Position numbers and translations under genes: made by a program. Of a stretch of DNA of 64,000 nucleotides, positions 10,321-20,619 are shown piece by piece. The notes beneath the pieces were generated by a model. The model searched no databases, had not been told where the DNA came from, and saw only the letters and a list, made by a program, of their open reading frames with translations. This stretch comes from Vandiemenella viatica (Eukaryota; Arthropoda; Insecta; Orthoptera; Morabidae): NCBI GenBank assembly GCA_031002005.1, contig JARYHS010008074.1, positions 283,403,930-283,467,929 on the forward strand. The letters run 5' to 3'. Position 1 is the first letter of the stretch. The number at the start of each line of letters is the position of its first letter.

Positions 10321-10733
10321 AAGTAGGCTAGTAATTAGGTGAAGCCATAGAATTCCTTTTCTCCTGATTTATTGATTGATATTAAAAGACCCCGCAGGGG
10401 CCTGGTACACAAGTGCCAGGTACGGGTTTGGCGAACCCGCGGTGCCCGAGCTGGAAACTTGTGAGCACCGAAAGTTTCCCACACCGTAAACTCCTACCAT
10501 GCTTCAACGACCACCGTAGGGCGTGGCGGTGGAACGTTGTGTGCCTAGGAGAACGGGGATCTTGGCTACATCGCCCGGATCGCGAGGACGGTACAAACCT
10601 CTATAAAAAAAACCTCAACCTCAAGGTCAGCCACGTGCCGAGGAGGTGAATGGGTGGAGAGGGAATTCACTCACTAACGTGCAACCTCAGGGGCACCTGC
10701 TCACCCCTGTTGTATTAGCACTTCTTTTTAAAA

Positions 10734-12197
10734 TGGTTTTACTCGTGGGACCAAAACAAAGTCATCCACTAAAACCAAAAAACCCTGCGGTACCCAGTAC
10801 AAAGAAACGGGCCAGGGTTGATAGCCCTCCCGCTTCGGAAGACCATAGCAACAGGAAAGTCTGTTCCATAGCGAACACTTTCGTTGTAATGCAGAGGGTA
10901 GAGAGGACATTTGAAAAGGTGTCCCCTTTTTATACTAATAAAAGACTTGAAGGATTGGTCGGTACCTTGATCAGTTAAAAAGCTTAGGAACGGGACGCTG
11001 CTGCTGGAAACAACCACCAGTAGGCTCCTTAACTGTGAGAAGCTCGGGGAGTTCGCCGTTAAAAGCAAACTCCACAAATCCCTGAATTCTTCAAAAAGCG
11101 TCGTCACCTGCCGTGATATTGTAGATTTAGGAACCGAGGAACTTGTTAAGGAGTGGGAGGATCAGCAAGTGGTTGAGGTGCGTCAGATTACACGGAGGGT
11201 AAATGGCAGTCTTGAAAAGACTGCCACCTTCGTCCTGACGTTTGACACTCCAGTGTTGCCCAAGTGTATTAAAGCTGGCTACATTAACTTGAACATCCGT
11301 CCGTATGTTCCGGACCCATTGCGCTGCTTCCAGTGCCAGAGGTTCGGACATACGATGGTGTCATGCAAGTGCAACCCCACCTGTGGTAGATGCGGCAACG
11401 GGGCACATGAACCGGGTGCCACTTGCACGCTCCCACAGGTGTGCGTCAACTGCTCCGGGGCGCATCCTGCCTGGAGTAGGGAGTGTCAAGTGTATTTTGA
11501 GGAGCGCAAGATACAGGAGTTAAAGACCAAAGAGCGGATACCGTATGGAGAAGCAAAGAAGAAGGCGAAATCGCTCGCCGCTCCAATTTTTGACAGTAGC
11601 TTTGCCAAAATGGTCTCGCCTCCCGTCAGGAAAGAAAGTCTTGCTACGCAGACATCCTTTGCAGACGTGGGCACAAGCACTACGTGCTCATGTCAGTGCA
11701 AGTGTGGTGCAAAATCCACCAAGGTCATGACACCTAGAACTGCGGATGTTGCTAGTAACACATCTGCAACCTCGACCACTCCAGCAGTAGAAACAAAGTC
11801 TCCACCAGCATCAAATATAGCAGGTAAATTAAATCCACCTCCTATTCCACCACATTCTGTTGAAGTGGTAGCGATACCACTTGCTACCAGTGGAATCAGA
11901 GGTGACCATAAGATCCGTGGTATAAAGTTTAGACAGACTGATCTTACCCAGTTTGTCAAGTCCCCCTCTTCTTCTCCTCCCAGACCGCCCAGCAGTAGGG
12001 AGAGTAAGGGGAAGAGGCAGAGGAAGAAGAAGAAAAAGGATGGGGAGGATTTTGAGGAGTCGTCTGGGTCGGAGATGTCTGTCTCCGCTTCCGGGCAGGA
12101 AGAAATTGAGATGCTGGTGGACGACTCTGGTCCCGTTCCTCAGCAGGAAGTGACTAAAGACCCACCCGAACCGGGGCGGGTGAGGTTAAATAGGTAA
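10734..12197 (+). pseudogene. LINE ORF1 (gag-like, zinc knuckles), one frameshift
   Basis: The start near 10734 is a guess: MVLLVGPKQSHPLK then RFK-type residues up to EGLVGT, after which the frame shifts near 10965. The second frame continues KLRNGTLLLETTTSR and runs open to the TAA at 12195-12197. The nucleic-acid-binding part has CFQCQRFGHTMVSC, CGRCGNGAHEPGATC and CVNCSGAHPAWSREC. These are three consecutive CCHC-type knuckles, followed by the IPYGEAKKK motif typical of I/Jockey ORF1 proteins. The C-terminus is Pro/Ser-rich and then strongly basic/acidic. ORF1 protein coats the LINE RNA. The stop is two bases before the ORF2 ATG. Confidence 0.85.
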
Positions 12198-12199
12198 GG

Positions 12200-15100
12200 A
12201 TGGCTCCCATACTTCAGTGGAACATCAACAGTTTTACAGCTCACAAAGAGGAGTTACACCTCTTAGCACGGTCTGATCCATTGTGTCTCTGCCTCCAAGA
12301 GACACATTTCAGACCAACTCACCAACCTGTGCTAAGAGGATATGACCTGTACCGTAAGGAAGAAACGGAGGGTGATCGAGCGAAGGGGGGAGTGGCGGTG
12401 TTTGTCCAAAACACTGTCCATTCCGAACCTGTCACTCTCACCTCTGATCTACAAGCAGTGAGGATACACGGTCCTATTAAACTGACCGTATGCTCCACCA
12501 AATGCGCCTGTTGAATATGACGATCTTGCCGGCTAATTGCGGCAGCTCACACGGCCATTCCTCCTCCTAGGAGACTTCAACGCACATAGTGCGTTGTGGG
12601 GTTCAAACGCCGAGAGCCCCAGAGGCCGAGTGGTTGGTAGATTAATGGAGCAGGAGAACGTTTGTATCCTGAATACAGGACAAATGACCCACTTCACCAC
12701 TGCTTCCGGTTCGTCCTCTGCCATTGACCTTTCGTTGTGCTCTCCTTCAATCGCAGACTCCGTGCATTGGGAGTTGGATCGCGACCTTCATGGAAGTGAC
12801 CACTTCCCTATTTGGATGCACGTAGAGTGTGAGCGAGGGGGAGGCAATAACCGACGCAAATGGAACGTCAGTAATGCAGATTGGCAGCTCTTCTGCCGTT
12901 CCGTATCACTGGAACCCTGTGCGAGTATACAGGACAAGGTGAATCACTTCACTGAAGTGATTCACCGTGCAGCTGATGTTTCCATGCCGATAAGCTCCGG
13001 AACGCGGCGAAGGACCTATCCAGGGTCGTAGATGGGTGTTGCGTCGCTTTAGGTTGTTCCCAACACCTGACAACCTGGCAGCGTTCCGTATTGCCAGAGC
13101 TAAGGCGCGTCAAGTTATTAAGGAGAGCAAGAAAAGCTCATGGCAGAACATTGTGAGCACTATCAATCGTTCCACAAGTTCCTTAAAAGTATGGGAGTCA
13201 ATCCGCCGTATATCTGGAAGGTGCTCTCGCACACCAGTATCTGGGTTACTGGATCAGGGACATGTAGTTACTGACGAACGAAGCATAGCGCAGCTGTTGG
13301 CAGAGAACTTTTCTGACATCACCTCCTATGCCAATTTCGATCCTCGGTTCCAGCAACGTAGAATTGCTGCCGAGAGGCGCGTGCTGTGCTTCGATTTGTC
13401 AGGTACAGAGGCATATAACAACCCATTTTCATCTTGGGAGCTGGAGTCGGCCTTAAACAGCGCTAACGACATCGCCCCAGGGCCTGATATGATCCAGTAC
13501 CAGATGCTGAGGCATCTTAGTGAAGATGCTAAAGAGTACCTTGTAGATATTTTTAATCATATTTGGACCAGTGGACACTTCCCCGACTCGTGGAAAGAAG
13601 CAACGCTTATCCCTATTTTAAAGCCTGGTAAGGACAAGTTGTTGCCAGGTAGCTATCGTAGCATCGCCCTTACGAGCTGCGTGGGCAAGACACTGGAGAG
13701 GATGGTCAATCGCCGCCTCGTCTGGTGTCTTGAATCCCGCAATCTGTTGAGCCGCTTTCAGTGCGGATTCAGAAAGTCCCGTTCCACCTTGGTCAACCTG
13801 ATCCTGCTGGAGGCGGCAGTACAAGATGTGTTTATCTGCAGCCAACATCTTGTGGGTGTCTTTTTTGATATTGAAAAGACCTTCAATACTACCTGGAGGC
13901 ATGTTATTTTAAAGCAAATCATTTTTATGTGGCCATTGCTTCCAGTACCGAGTCGGTAGTGAAGTGTCAGATCTTTTTATTCAGGAAAACGGTATTCCTC
14001 AAGGGTCAGTTTTAAGTGTCACTTTTTGCCATAGCAATAAATAGCATTTCAATCGTTATAAGGAGGCCCATCCGGTACTCCTTATATGTTGACGACTTTT
14101 TAATTTTTATTGAATCGTCTAGCCTGAGAAGCGCTGAACGACAGCTGCAACTTGCGCTGAACAGGCTGGACGAATGTTCAGTACACACTGGCTTCCGTTT
14201 CTCTGCTGAGAAAACCCGGTGTGTACTTTTTAGTTGCAGTAGAAGTCTTTTAGCACAACCTCATCTCACCGTTTTAAGTTTTAGTGAAACTGTTAGATTT
14301 CTGGGCCTCATTTATGACAGTAAGCTTACTTGGCTGCCACATCTCAAAGATGTTAAAGGCAGAGCCCTGAAAACCCTTAATGTTTTAAAGTGTCTGTGTG
14401 CCAGGTTGTGGGGCGCTGACCGTTCCTGCCTGCTACAGTTTTATAGAGCCTTTGTACGGTCGCGGTTGGAGTACAGTTATATTGTCTACGGTTCGACACG
14501 GGACAGTTATCTCCGTATACTGGATAGTGTCCACCATGCAGGAATTCGTCTCGCCACAGGTGCATACCGCACCAGTCCTATACCCAGCATTTGTGCTGAG
14601 TCTGGCGAGCCGCCGTTCTCCATCCGACGGCGTCTCCTCATGGTGCGACATTATATGCATATTGCCGTAACTCCTGGCAGTCCCGTGTACGACTTAGTTA
14701 TTCACCCTAACTATGAACGGTTTTACACCAACCGCCAAAGAGCAACCAGACCGTTCAGCTACCGTACAAAGGCTATTTTAGACGAATATGGGTTTGAGAT
14801 GCCCTCTCTTATTCACCAGGGTTGGAGCAAATCTCCTCCCTGGCTTTTAAAGAGGCCCATAATGATTTTAGACCTGTCAGTAAGCTGTTTACCGCTGACA
14901 GGGTATTTATCAGTCTTTTTAGTGATGTTTTAAATCAGTTTCACAATTTTACCCCGGTGTATACGGATGGGTCTAAGCAGGCTAACGAAGTAGGTTGCTC
15001 TGTAGTGTTCCCTCAAGCGACTTATACATTCAAGTTAAACAGCATGTGGAGCATATACACTGCAGAGTGTTACGCCTTGTTAAAGTCGCTCCAGCATATG

Positions 15101-15769
15101 AAAGTAAGTAGGGGCCAAAAATATATCATATGCTGTGATTCCCTCAGCTGCATCCAAGTCTTGGGAAGCATGTACCCATCATCTTGTCCAAGATCTACAG
15201 GACACCCTCCGATCCCTCCAATCTTCTGGGAAGGAGGTCTTATTCTGCTGGGTACCTGGCCATGTGGGAATCAGGGGGAAGGAGGCAGCTTATGAAGCTG
15301 CCAAGTTAACCTGCAACAAGGTCAGAGTTGACTTTGAACCGGTCCCAAAGTCTGACCTTGCCTCGGTGGGGAAAAGATTTGTTCTTGACATTTGGCAGAG
15401 GCAGTGGCTGGAGGTAGAGCATAATAAGCTCTGGCTGGTCAAATCGACCATCAGCTGTGGAGCAGCTCCTTCCAGCGGGTGAGGAGGGATGAGGTTGTCC
15501 TTTCTCACCTCTGAATAGGGCACTGTTATCTGACACACAGCTTTCTTCTCCGCCGGGAGGACCCACCGGAATGTGATGCTTGTGGCGTACCTTTGACAGT
15601 ATGCCACATTTTAATAAACTGTGTACTGTTTTTAGACTTAAGGGCAGATGTTGGCTTGGCCAACGATCTGTCCCTTATTTTAAACGACGAGACCAGCAGC
15701 GTGGTGAGTGTTTTAAAATTTTGTGTTTTGGCTGGTCTAGTGCCTAAAATTTTAGGCAGATTGGCCTAG
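12200..15769 (+). pseudogene. LINE ORF2: endonuclease, reverse transcriptase, RNase H; frameshifted
   Basis: The ATG at 12200 starts two bases after the ORF1 stop, suggesting termination-reinitiation. Frames in order: 12200-12514 (QWNINSF, LCLQETH: AP-endonuclease start), 12537-13031 (LLGDFNAHS, SDHFPI: endonuclease end), and 13036-13959 (RT fingers to motif A, FFDIEKTFNTTW). Then 14016-14933 (YVDDFLIF, motif C), 14822-15295 (VYTDGSK, AECYAL, CCDSLS: RNase H D-E-D residues), and a last frame with CDACGVPLTVCHILINC ending GRLA-stop at 15769. ORF2 nicks the target and copies the RNA onto it. At least five frameshifts; dead. Confidence 0.9.
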
Positions 15770-15778
15770 TTTTAAGAT

Positions 15779-16048
15779 GGATGGGTGGCCTCTTTACAGC
15801 CATCCTTCCTTGTGTCCTGTTTATATTTTTTATATGGCTATAATCCCTGTCTCGCTGGCCATTATACAGCCAGTGAGACATTTAGTGGTTTTTAATTTTT
15901 CTGCGAACCTGTTTGGCCCCTCTACAGCCATCCAGGTGTTCTGCAGCCGTAGTTCGTGGTAGCCCCTTTTGAGCTATGTTTTATTTTCGTGATTTATTTT
16001 AATTGCTGTCTGCATGGCTGAAACTTTTATAGTCGACCATGCAGACAG
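15779..16048 (+). other. Hairpin series in the LINE 3' UTR, copy 1
   Basis: Two clear hairpins: 15848-15880 (12-bp stem TGTCTCGCTGGC with one G.U pair, loop CATTATACA) and 16006-16048 (outer 12 bp CTGTCTGCATGG paired exactly). Two decayed ones lie at 15779-15805 and 15909-15935, with loops CTCTTTACA-like and CCCTCTACA. Copy 2 of the LINE has five more with other stem sequences. Confidence 0.7.
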
Positions 16049-16088
16049 TATTTTAGTATATTTTTTAGCCACAGCTATAGGTGGTAAT

Positions 16089-16137
16089 CGTTAGGGCGCT
16101 AAGACCTCGATGTCGACGCACCCTGACACAACAACAA
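16089..16137 (+). other. LINE 3' terminal motif and (ACA)n tail
   Basis: GTTAGGGCGCTAAGACCTCG then ATGTCGACGCACCCTG and ACACAACAACAA. The same motif closes copy 2 (twice), where TTAGGGCGC pairs with GCGCCCTAA as a terminal stem-loop. Its centre is shared with the SINE tails. Confidence 0.75.
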
Positions 16138-16150
16138 TGATATTAAAAGA

Positions 16151-16630
16151 GACAACTCACCAAGATGTAAACAGTCAAGTATTTCTATATTTACTTTTTG
16201 AAGTGGTAACTAAGTTTTTTTGATTTTAGTCGATATAATAAATCGTGAACATATCGAGTAGTTTAAAGGACGTGTGATATTCACTCAAAATTACTGTATT
16301 GTGATGAATATCCAAATTGCAGTAAGAAGTCAAAAGAGCAACGCAAGCTTTGATTCAGGATTTATTGAAATCCAGTACGTTGCGTGTAACCTGAAACCTT
16401 TTGTCAAAGAACACGAGTTTGAAACTCATTGAGGTGGCAATAAGTCAAAGGTTATGGTATTCGATCCTTATAGATAATAAATAAATAGGCATTATTAAAA
16501 TACAATAACGTTAGTTTCGGATATGCGAATACAGAAAGTTATCACAATTATTTTATCCGCGAATACTGATAACTCAAATAGTAATCTGTGAATAAAGAGC
16601 TTTGACTGTATATTTCTAAACCTCTACCAT
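16151..16630. other. AT-rich sequence, nothing recognised
   Basis: No coding similarity, inverted termini or repeat family identified. Confidence 0.5.
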
Positions 16631-16965
16631 TAAACACAAACATTATAGACTTAAATATTTACATGTAGTGTTAGTTATTATATATTACTAGTTTGGAACT
16701 ACTTTCGTTCAAATGAAGTAACAATTTAAGTAACAGGGCACTTGTGAAAAAAGTTTAAATTATTTAAAAAATAATGATTTACTCATGCCCTCTGCTTTAA
16801 AGTAAAGTACTGGTTATAATCACAATCTAATAATTGCTAATTGAAAATTAAAAGGCTTTATCTTACATTTACAGGTATATTTCCAAGCATTTTAATGAAT
16901 ACTTTTAGTTCAAACGCATAATAAATAAATATAAGCAACTAATATTTAATTTGTTGATTTAAACG

Positions 16966-17156
16966 TCGCATTCGGGAGGACCGCAGTTCGAATCCCCGTC
17001 CGGGCATCCAGATTTGGGTTTTCCATGGTTTCCCAAATCACTCCAGGCAAATGCCGAGATGATTCATTAAAGAGGCCATGGCCGAATTCCTTCCCATTCC
17101 TTGCCCCCATCCTTTCCCGTCTCTAAAGACCTCGCTGACATAAAGCAGTTAAAAAA
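16966..17156 (+). repeat. S1 SINE, 5'-truncated, with 12-bp target-site duplication
   Basis: TTGATTTAAACG is exactly repeated at 16954-16965 and 17157-17168. The insert starts inside the head at TCGCATTC, keeps the B-box (AGTTCGAATCCCCG), the GGTTTTCCATGGTTTCCC and CATGGCCGAATTCC markers, and ends CTAAAGACCTCGCTGACATAAAG. Confidence 0.9.
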
Positions 17157-17210
17157 TTGATTTAAACGGAATACATACTTTTCTTTCAGTGTTCTAACAA
17201 TTAATTTATT

Positions 17211-18655
17211 TGTAATCTTGGTTGTCTGGGTTGAACTGCGCCAATTTGTCGAAACCTAACGTTTTGGTCATCATTTTGTGGCCTTCTTCAGAGTACTGTC
17301 ATGGGTGGAACTGCTGTACCTATATATAGATCCCAAAGAACGCACTAATCATTTGGAGTGACGTCACACAAACTACCGCCGCCAGCGTGGCCGGTCCAAT
17401 GGGGGCCTGCATCCTGCATTTTCGTAATCAAGCATGATCATATTTGCTCAAGTTGTAGCCCGCAGTCCGCGTTCATATTATCTGGTCTTTTTTTATTTCC
17501 AACGTGTCTCTGACACGCCTGTGCCACCATCTGCTTTCTTGAACCAATACACTAGTGTCACTGAATAAAATTGCGTGCCCACTGTCAGCAGAATGTTGTG
17601 CTACAGCTGATTTGCTGACGTTGTTATTTTTAGGATGTCTTATGTGTTCACACAGCCTTTCCCTGACTGTCCGTCCAGTTTTGCCGATATTCACACAGCT
17701 GGTATACACCCACTCTCTGCAACTTCTTCCTCTGGTCTTTAACTTTTAAAAGCACATCAGAAATCTTCCTAGGCGCTCTGTATATTGGACCGATATTTTT
17801 CTTCTTTAAAAGACGGCCGATTTTAGCCGTCATCCCGTGGACGTAGGGTAATACTGCTGTGGGTCCGTCTGTTCGTCTTCTGGCTTCAACTTCTGGTGTC
17901 GGAGCACAGGGTAGTGCTCGAGGTGCAAGCCTTGCAGTGGCCTTATTGATGACGTCAAGGCTTTAGCTGTTGGCCAGAAACGTCTCCTTTAAAATTTCCC
18001 TTTCAGGGGCTATGCTCGCTTCGTCGCTGACTATGAAAGCACGGACGGTTAATGTTTTTAAAATTCCACGTTTCACTGCTGGATGGTGGTGAGAGTATGC
18101 ATGCAAGTAGCGATTCATGTGCGTGGGCTTGCGGTAAACTCCGTGCCCTAGGGAGCCATCTTCCTTCCGTTTCACTGGCTGTGTGAACACATAAGACATC
18201 TTAAAAATAACAATGTCTGCAAATCAGCTGTAGCACAACATTCTGCTGACAGTGGGCACACAATTTTATTCAGTGACACTAGTGTATTGGTTCAAGAAAG
18301 CAGATGGTGGCCCCGGCGTGTCAGAGACGCGTTGGAAATCAAAAAAATACCAGAGTATATGAACGCCGACGGCGGGCTACAACTTGTCCAAATATGGTCA
18401 TGCTTGATTAGGAAAACGTGGGACGCACTCCCCCATCGGACCGGCCAGACTGGCAGCGGTAGTTTGAGTGACGTCACTCCAAACGGTTAGCGCATTCTTT
18501 GGGAGCTATATATAGGTGGCAACAGTTCCAGCCATGACAGTACTCAGAAGGATGCCACAAAATGATGGCCTGAAACGTTAGGTTTCAACAAAGTGACGCG
18601 GTTCAACCCTGACAACCAAGATTACATCAACAACGACCGCGGAAGTCTGCACACC
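17211..18655 (-). mobile_element. Penelope-like element insertion with inverted duplication
   Basis: A 13-bp target-site duplication CAATTAATTTATT flanks the insert at 17198-17210 and 18656-18668. The minus strand (18185 down to 17211) reads the end of a Penelope RT, a linker and a GIY-YIG endonuclease, then the 3' UTR. The + strand from about 18178 to 18655 repeats the GIY-YIG part and 3' UTR in the opposite direction. Both ends are therefore the element's 3' terminus (GACAACCAAGATTACA and its complement). The arms differ at many positions, so the insertion is old. Confidence 0.88.
17473..18185 (-). pseudogene. Penelope RT C-terminus and GIY-YIG endonuclease fragment
   Basis: Minus strand from about 18185: LGHGVYRKPTHMNRYLHAYS, HHHP and VRAFIVSD, the thumb-side signature of Penelope RTs (VYRKPTHTDRYL, SHHP). 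Near 17760-17690 VYQLCEYRQNW is followed, in another frame, by NIGKTGRTVRERLCEHIRH, KSAVAQH, SGHAILF and EIKK. This is the GIY-YIG nuclease of Penelope-like elements. Stops and frameshifts interrupt it. The upstream two thirds of the RT are absent. A second GIY-YIG fragment reads on the + strand at 18200-18350. Confidence 0.88.
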
Positions 18656-18789
18656 CAATTAATTTATTTATTGATGCTTAGCTAAATAGAACCGTTATTA
18701 AATAATGTACATAACCTAGAACATCATCTCTGGTTGTAAGTTGTGCAGTGAAGGCAAAAAGAGTGACACCATAGTGTGACAGAACATGA

Positions 18790-19760
18790 CCAAAACTTGC
18801 ATTTTATTAGTATAGATTGTTAATATTAGAATTTGGCTGCAGAAACGAAAGAAAAGATAATTTATACCTTTGATTTAAAAAAAACTGTGAGGAACCTCAA
18901 TTCAGAATAAGAATTAAGAAATACATAATGTCTGGTTTACAAGAAAATTTGCGTGAAGGGAATGAGCTCATGGGTATTTTGTTAAGATTTTTGATTATTG
19001 TGATGTGTTGGTAAAGAGGTTGTACACGAAATTTGCTTGCATTTCATTGAGAGAACTGTTAATATAAGGGCATGGAACATGTTGGAGGTATAGGAGTTTT
19101 AAGACAGACTGTCAGAGCAGAGGTGTCATCCATAATTCTAATCCTAAAAGGTAGGAAACATGTGGAGCAGGTGGCACCTATTAAAATGAACCATTGTTGG
19201 AAATTGGTCAGTTTTATGGAACCAAGAGGCAATTGCACAAGAACATCAAGAGAGCACATCTTTTAGGATACACCTGGGCATACTTAAGGGTATGATGATT
19301 ATTCAGAGACTTAAAAAAATAATGAATGTTGTCTTATCCCTCTATAAAAATCATGTATCATCATATGTATCTGAGCTACATGAGATGTCTTTCTCAGGCG
19401 AAGCTGGCTGTCTGCCAAGGATGAGGTTTGCACATTCTATTGACACCACAAGAAGCTGCTCGGTAGACATCGTTGTATCTGTTCTGTTTGGTCAACAGTC
19501 ACTAGACACCTGTTAGTTAGTTTCAAAGGCACCAGCCATGCAACTAATAGGATGTCTACCTTTTTTGCTCTTGTTGCAGTGTTTATATTTTTGTATAAAA
19601 TTTCCTCTCATTTCTACCAAACTGTTTCCAGTATTTTTCTGAATATTCCTGTAATAATCATCTTGTGTATTCTTGATGACCTAGGAACAGAGTTTTTTTA
19701 CCAGCTGTGCCTTGAGCCTCTATTGCAGCTACCTAACCAAATCTAGTAATACTATCAGGT
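18790..19760. other. Unassigned AT-rich sequence
   Basis: The stretch 19060-19520 is somewhat GC-richer, but neither strand gives a protein I recognise and no termini were found. Confidence 0.45.
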
Positions 19761-19764
19761 AAAT

Positions 19765-20372
19765 CAGGGGTGGCCAACCCAAATTATCTCGCGGGTCACT
19801 TTGGAAAAACTGAGCGTGGTGGTGTAATGGCTAGCGTTCTGGCCTCGCAGGACGGCGGTTCGATTCCCCGTCCAGGCATCCAGATTTGGGTTTTCCATGA
19901 TTTCCCAAATCGCTCCAGGCAAAAGGTCATGGCCGAATTCCTTCCCATTCTTTGCCCCCCATCCTTTCCTGTCTCTAAAGACCTCGCTGTTAGTGAGAAG
20001 TTAAGCAGATAAAAAAAAAAAAAAAAAAAAAAATGTGTCTTAACTCCACGGGCCGCATATAAAATTTTATATCCCCATATTAGATTTAGACCCACTATAG
20101 ACTCTTTTTTTTTTTTTTTTAGTGAAAAATAGAAACATAATGAGTTATTATTATGTTAACTATTACTCTTACATATAAACATAGATAATAGGATAAAAAT
20201 GATAGTAAACGCATATATATAACATTAAAAATAAATATATGGATGCACATATAATGTATTTTTTAGTACATTGGCTTTCACTACTTTGGCCATTATAAAA
20301 TAAATATATTTTGTAAAAGTGTGTTGAATCTCGCGGACCAGTAAAATGTTCTTCGTGGGTTGGCCATCCCTG
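19765..20372. mobile_element. hAT-type MITE carrying a SINE
   Basis: CAGGGGTGGCCAACCC at 19765 and GGGTTGGCCATCCCTG ending at 20372 are inverted repeats with a CAGRG start typical of hAT elements. AGGTAAAT (19757-19764) and AGTTAAAG (20373-20380) are a decayed 8-bp target-site duplication. Phrases such as GCGGGTCACTTTGG, GGGCCGCATATAAAATTTTA and CGCGGACCAGTAAAATG recur in non-autonomous elements of this kind. Confidence 0.82.
19807..20034 (+). repeat. S1 SINE with poly(A), nested in the MITE
   Basis: The most complete S1 head in the window. GAGCGTGGTGGTGTAATGGC and TAGCGTTCTGGCCTCGCAGG form the A-box side, GGTTCGATTCCCCG the B-box. They are followed by GGGTTTTCCATGATTTCCC, CATGGCCGAATTCCTTCCC, CTAAAGACCTCGCTG and a run of 24 A residues. 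Confidence 0.9.
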
Positions 20373-20429
20373 AGTTAAAGGATACTTACAGTTTAATGTG
20401 GGATCTGAACTATAGAGTGTCCTAGGGTC

Positions 20430-20580
20430 TTCACATTAACAAAGCTAAGCTTTGCCGGAGATGGTCAGTGTCAAGACCCATAAAAATTCTGAGGCTGGGA
20501 TTTGAACTGGAAACCTTTTGTTCCCTGTCAAGAACCATAACCAACTGCTCCATCAGTTTGTCCCTATTCTCTTGCTTGAT
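20430..20580 (-). repeat. tRNA-derived SINE head, minus strand
   Basis: On the minus strand, GAGCAGTTGGTTATGG resembles an A-box. CCAGTTCAAATCCCAG about 35 bp downstream matches a B-box. The body GGGTCTTGACACTGACC differs from S1. Confidence 0.5.
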
Positions 20581-20619
20581 GTGTGTATGATAGCCATGAG
20601 GATGCCATATAACCATCAC

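Larger units (their letters stand above)
10390..16137 (+). mobile_element. Full-length I-type LINE (RNase H-bearing), copy 1
   Basis: A perfect 13-bp target-site duplication TGATATTAAAAGA lies at 10377-10389 and 16138-16150, so the 5748-bp insertion is full length. Order: 5' UTR (about 10390-10733), ORF1 with CCHC knuckles, ORF2 with endonuclease, reverse transcriptase, RNase H and a C-terminal Cys/His motif, then a hairpin-rich 3' UTR ending in an (ACA)n tail. RNase H after RT and three zinc knuckles in ORF1 place it in the I supergroup. Several frameshifts make it inactive. It is GC-richer than the surrounding intron. Confidence 0.93.
16630..18790 (+). repeat. Unclassified AT-rich repeat R1, copy 1, split by SINE and Penelope insertions
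   Basis: Markers occur in order: TTCGTTCAAATGA, AGGGCAC...TTTAAATTAT, CATGCCCT, GAATACTTTTA, TTGATTTAAACG, AATACATACTTTTCTTTCAG, AATTAATTTATT, then at 18668 onward GATGCTTAGCTAAATAGAAC. The same order is found at 42690-43190 and partly at 41400-41640. It has no coding potential I can see. Confidence 0.65.

Noticed and set aside
10413..10649. Extra protein at the LINE 5' end
   Set aside because: Lies in the 5' UTR of the LINE before ORF1; no similarity to known ORFs.
17220..17320. Hammerhead ribozyme in the Penelope ends (CTGAAGA, a GGCC stem, then GAAAC/AAAAC)
   Set aside because: The core-like order CUGANGA-stem II-GAAAC is visible here (minus), at 18530-18580 and at 24050-24110, and Penelope elements are known to carry hammerheads. 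But I could not pair the two strands of stem I or place a proper cleavage triplet, so it is at best vestigial.
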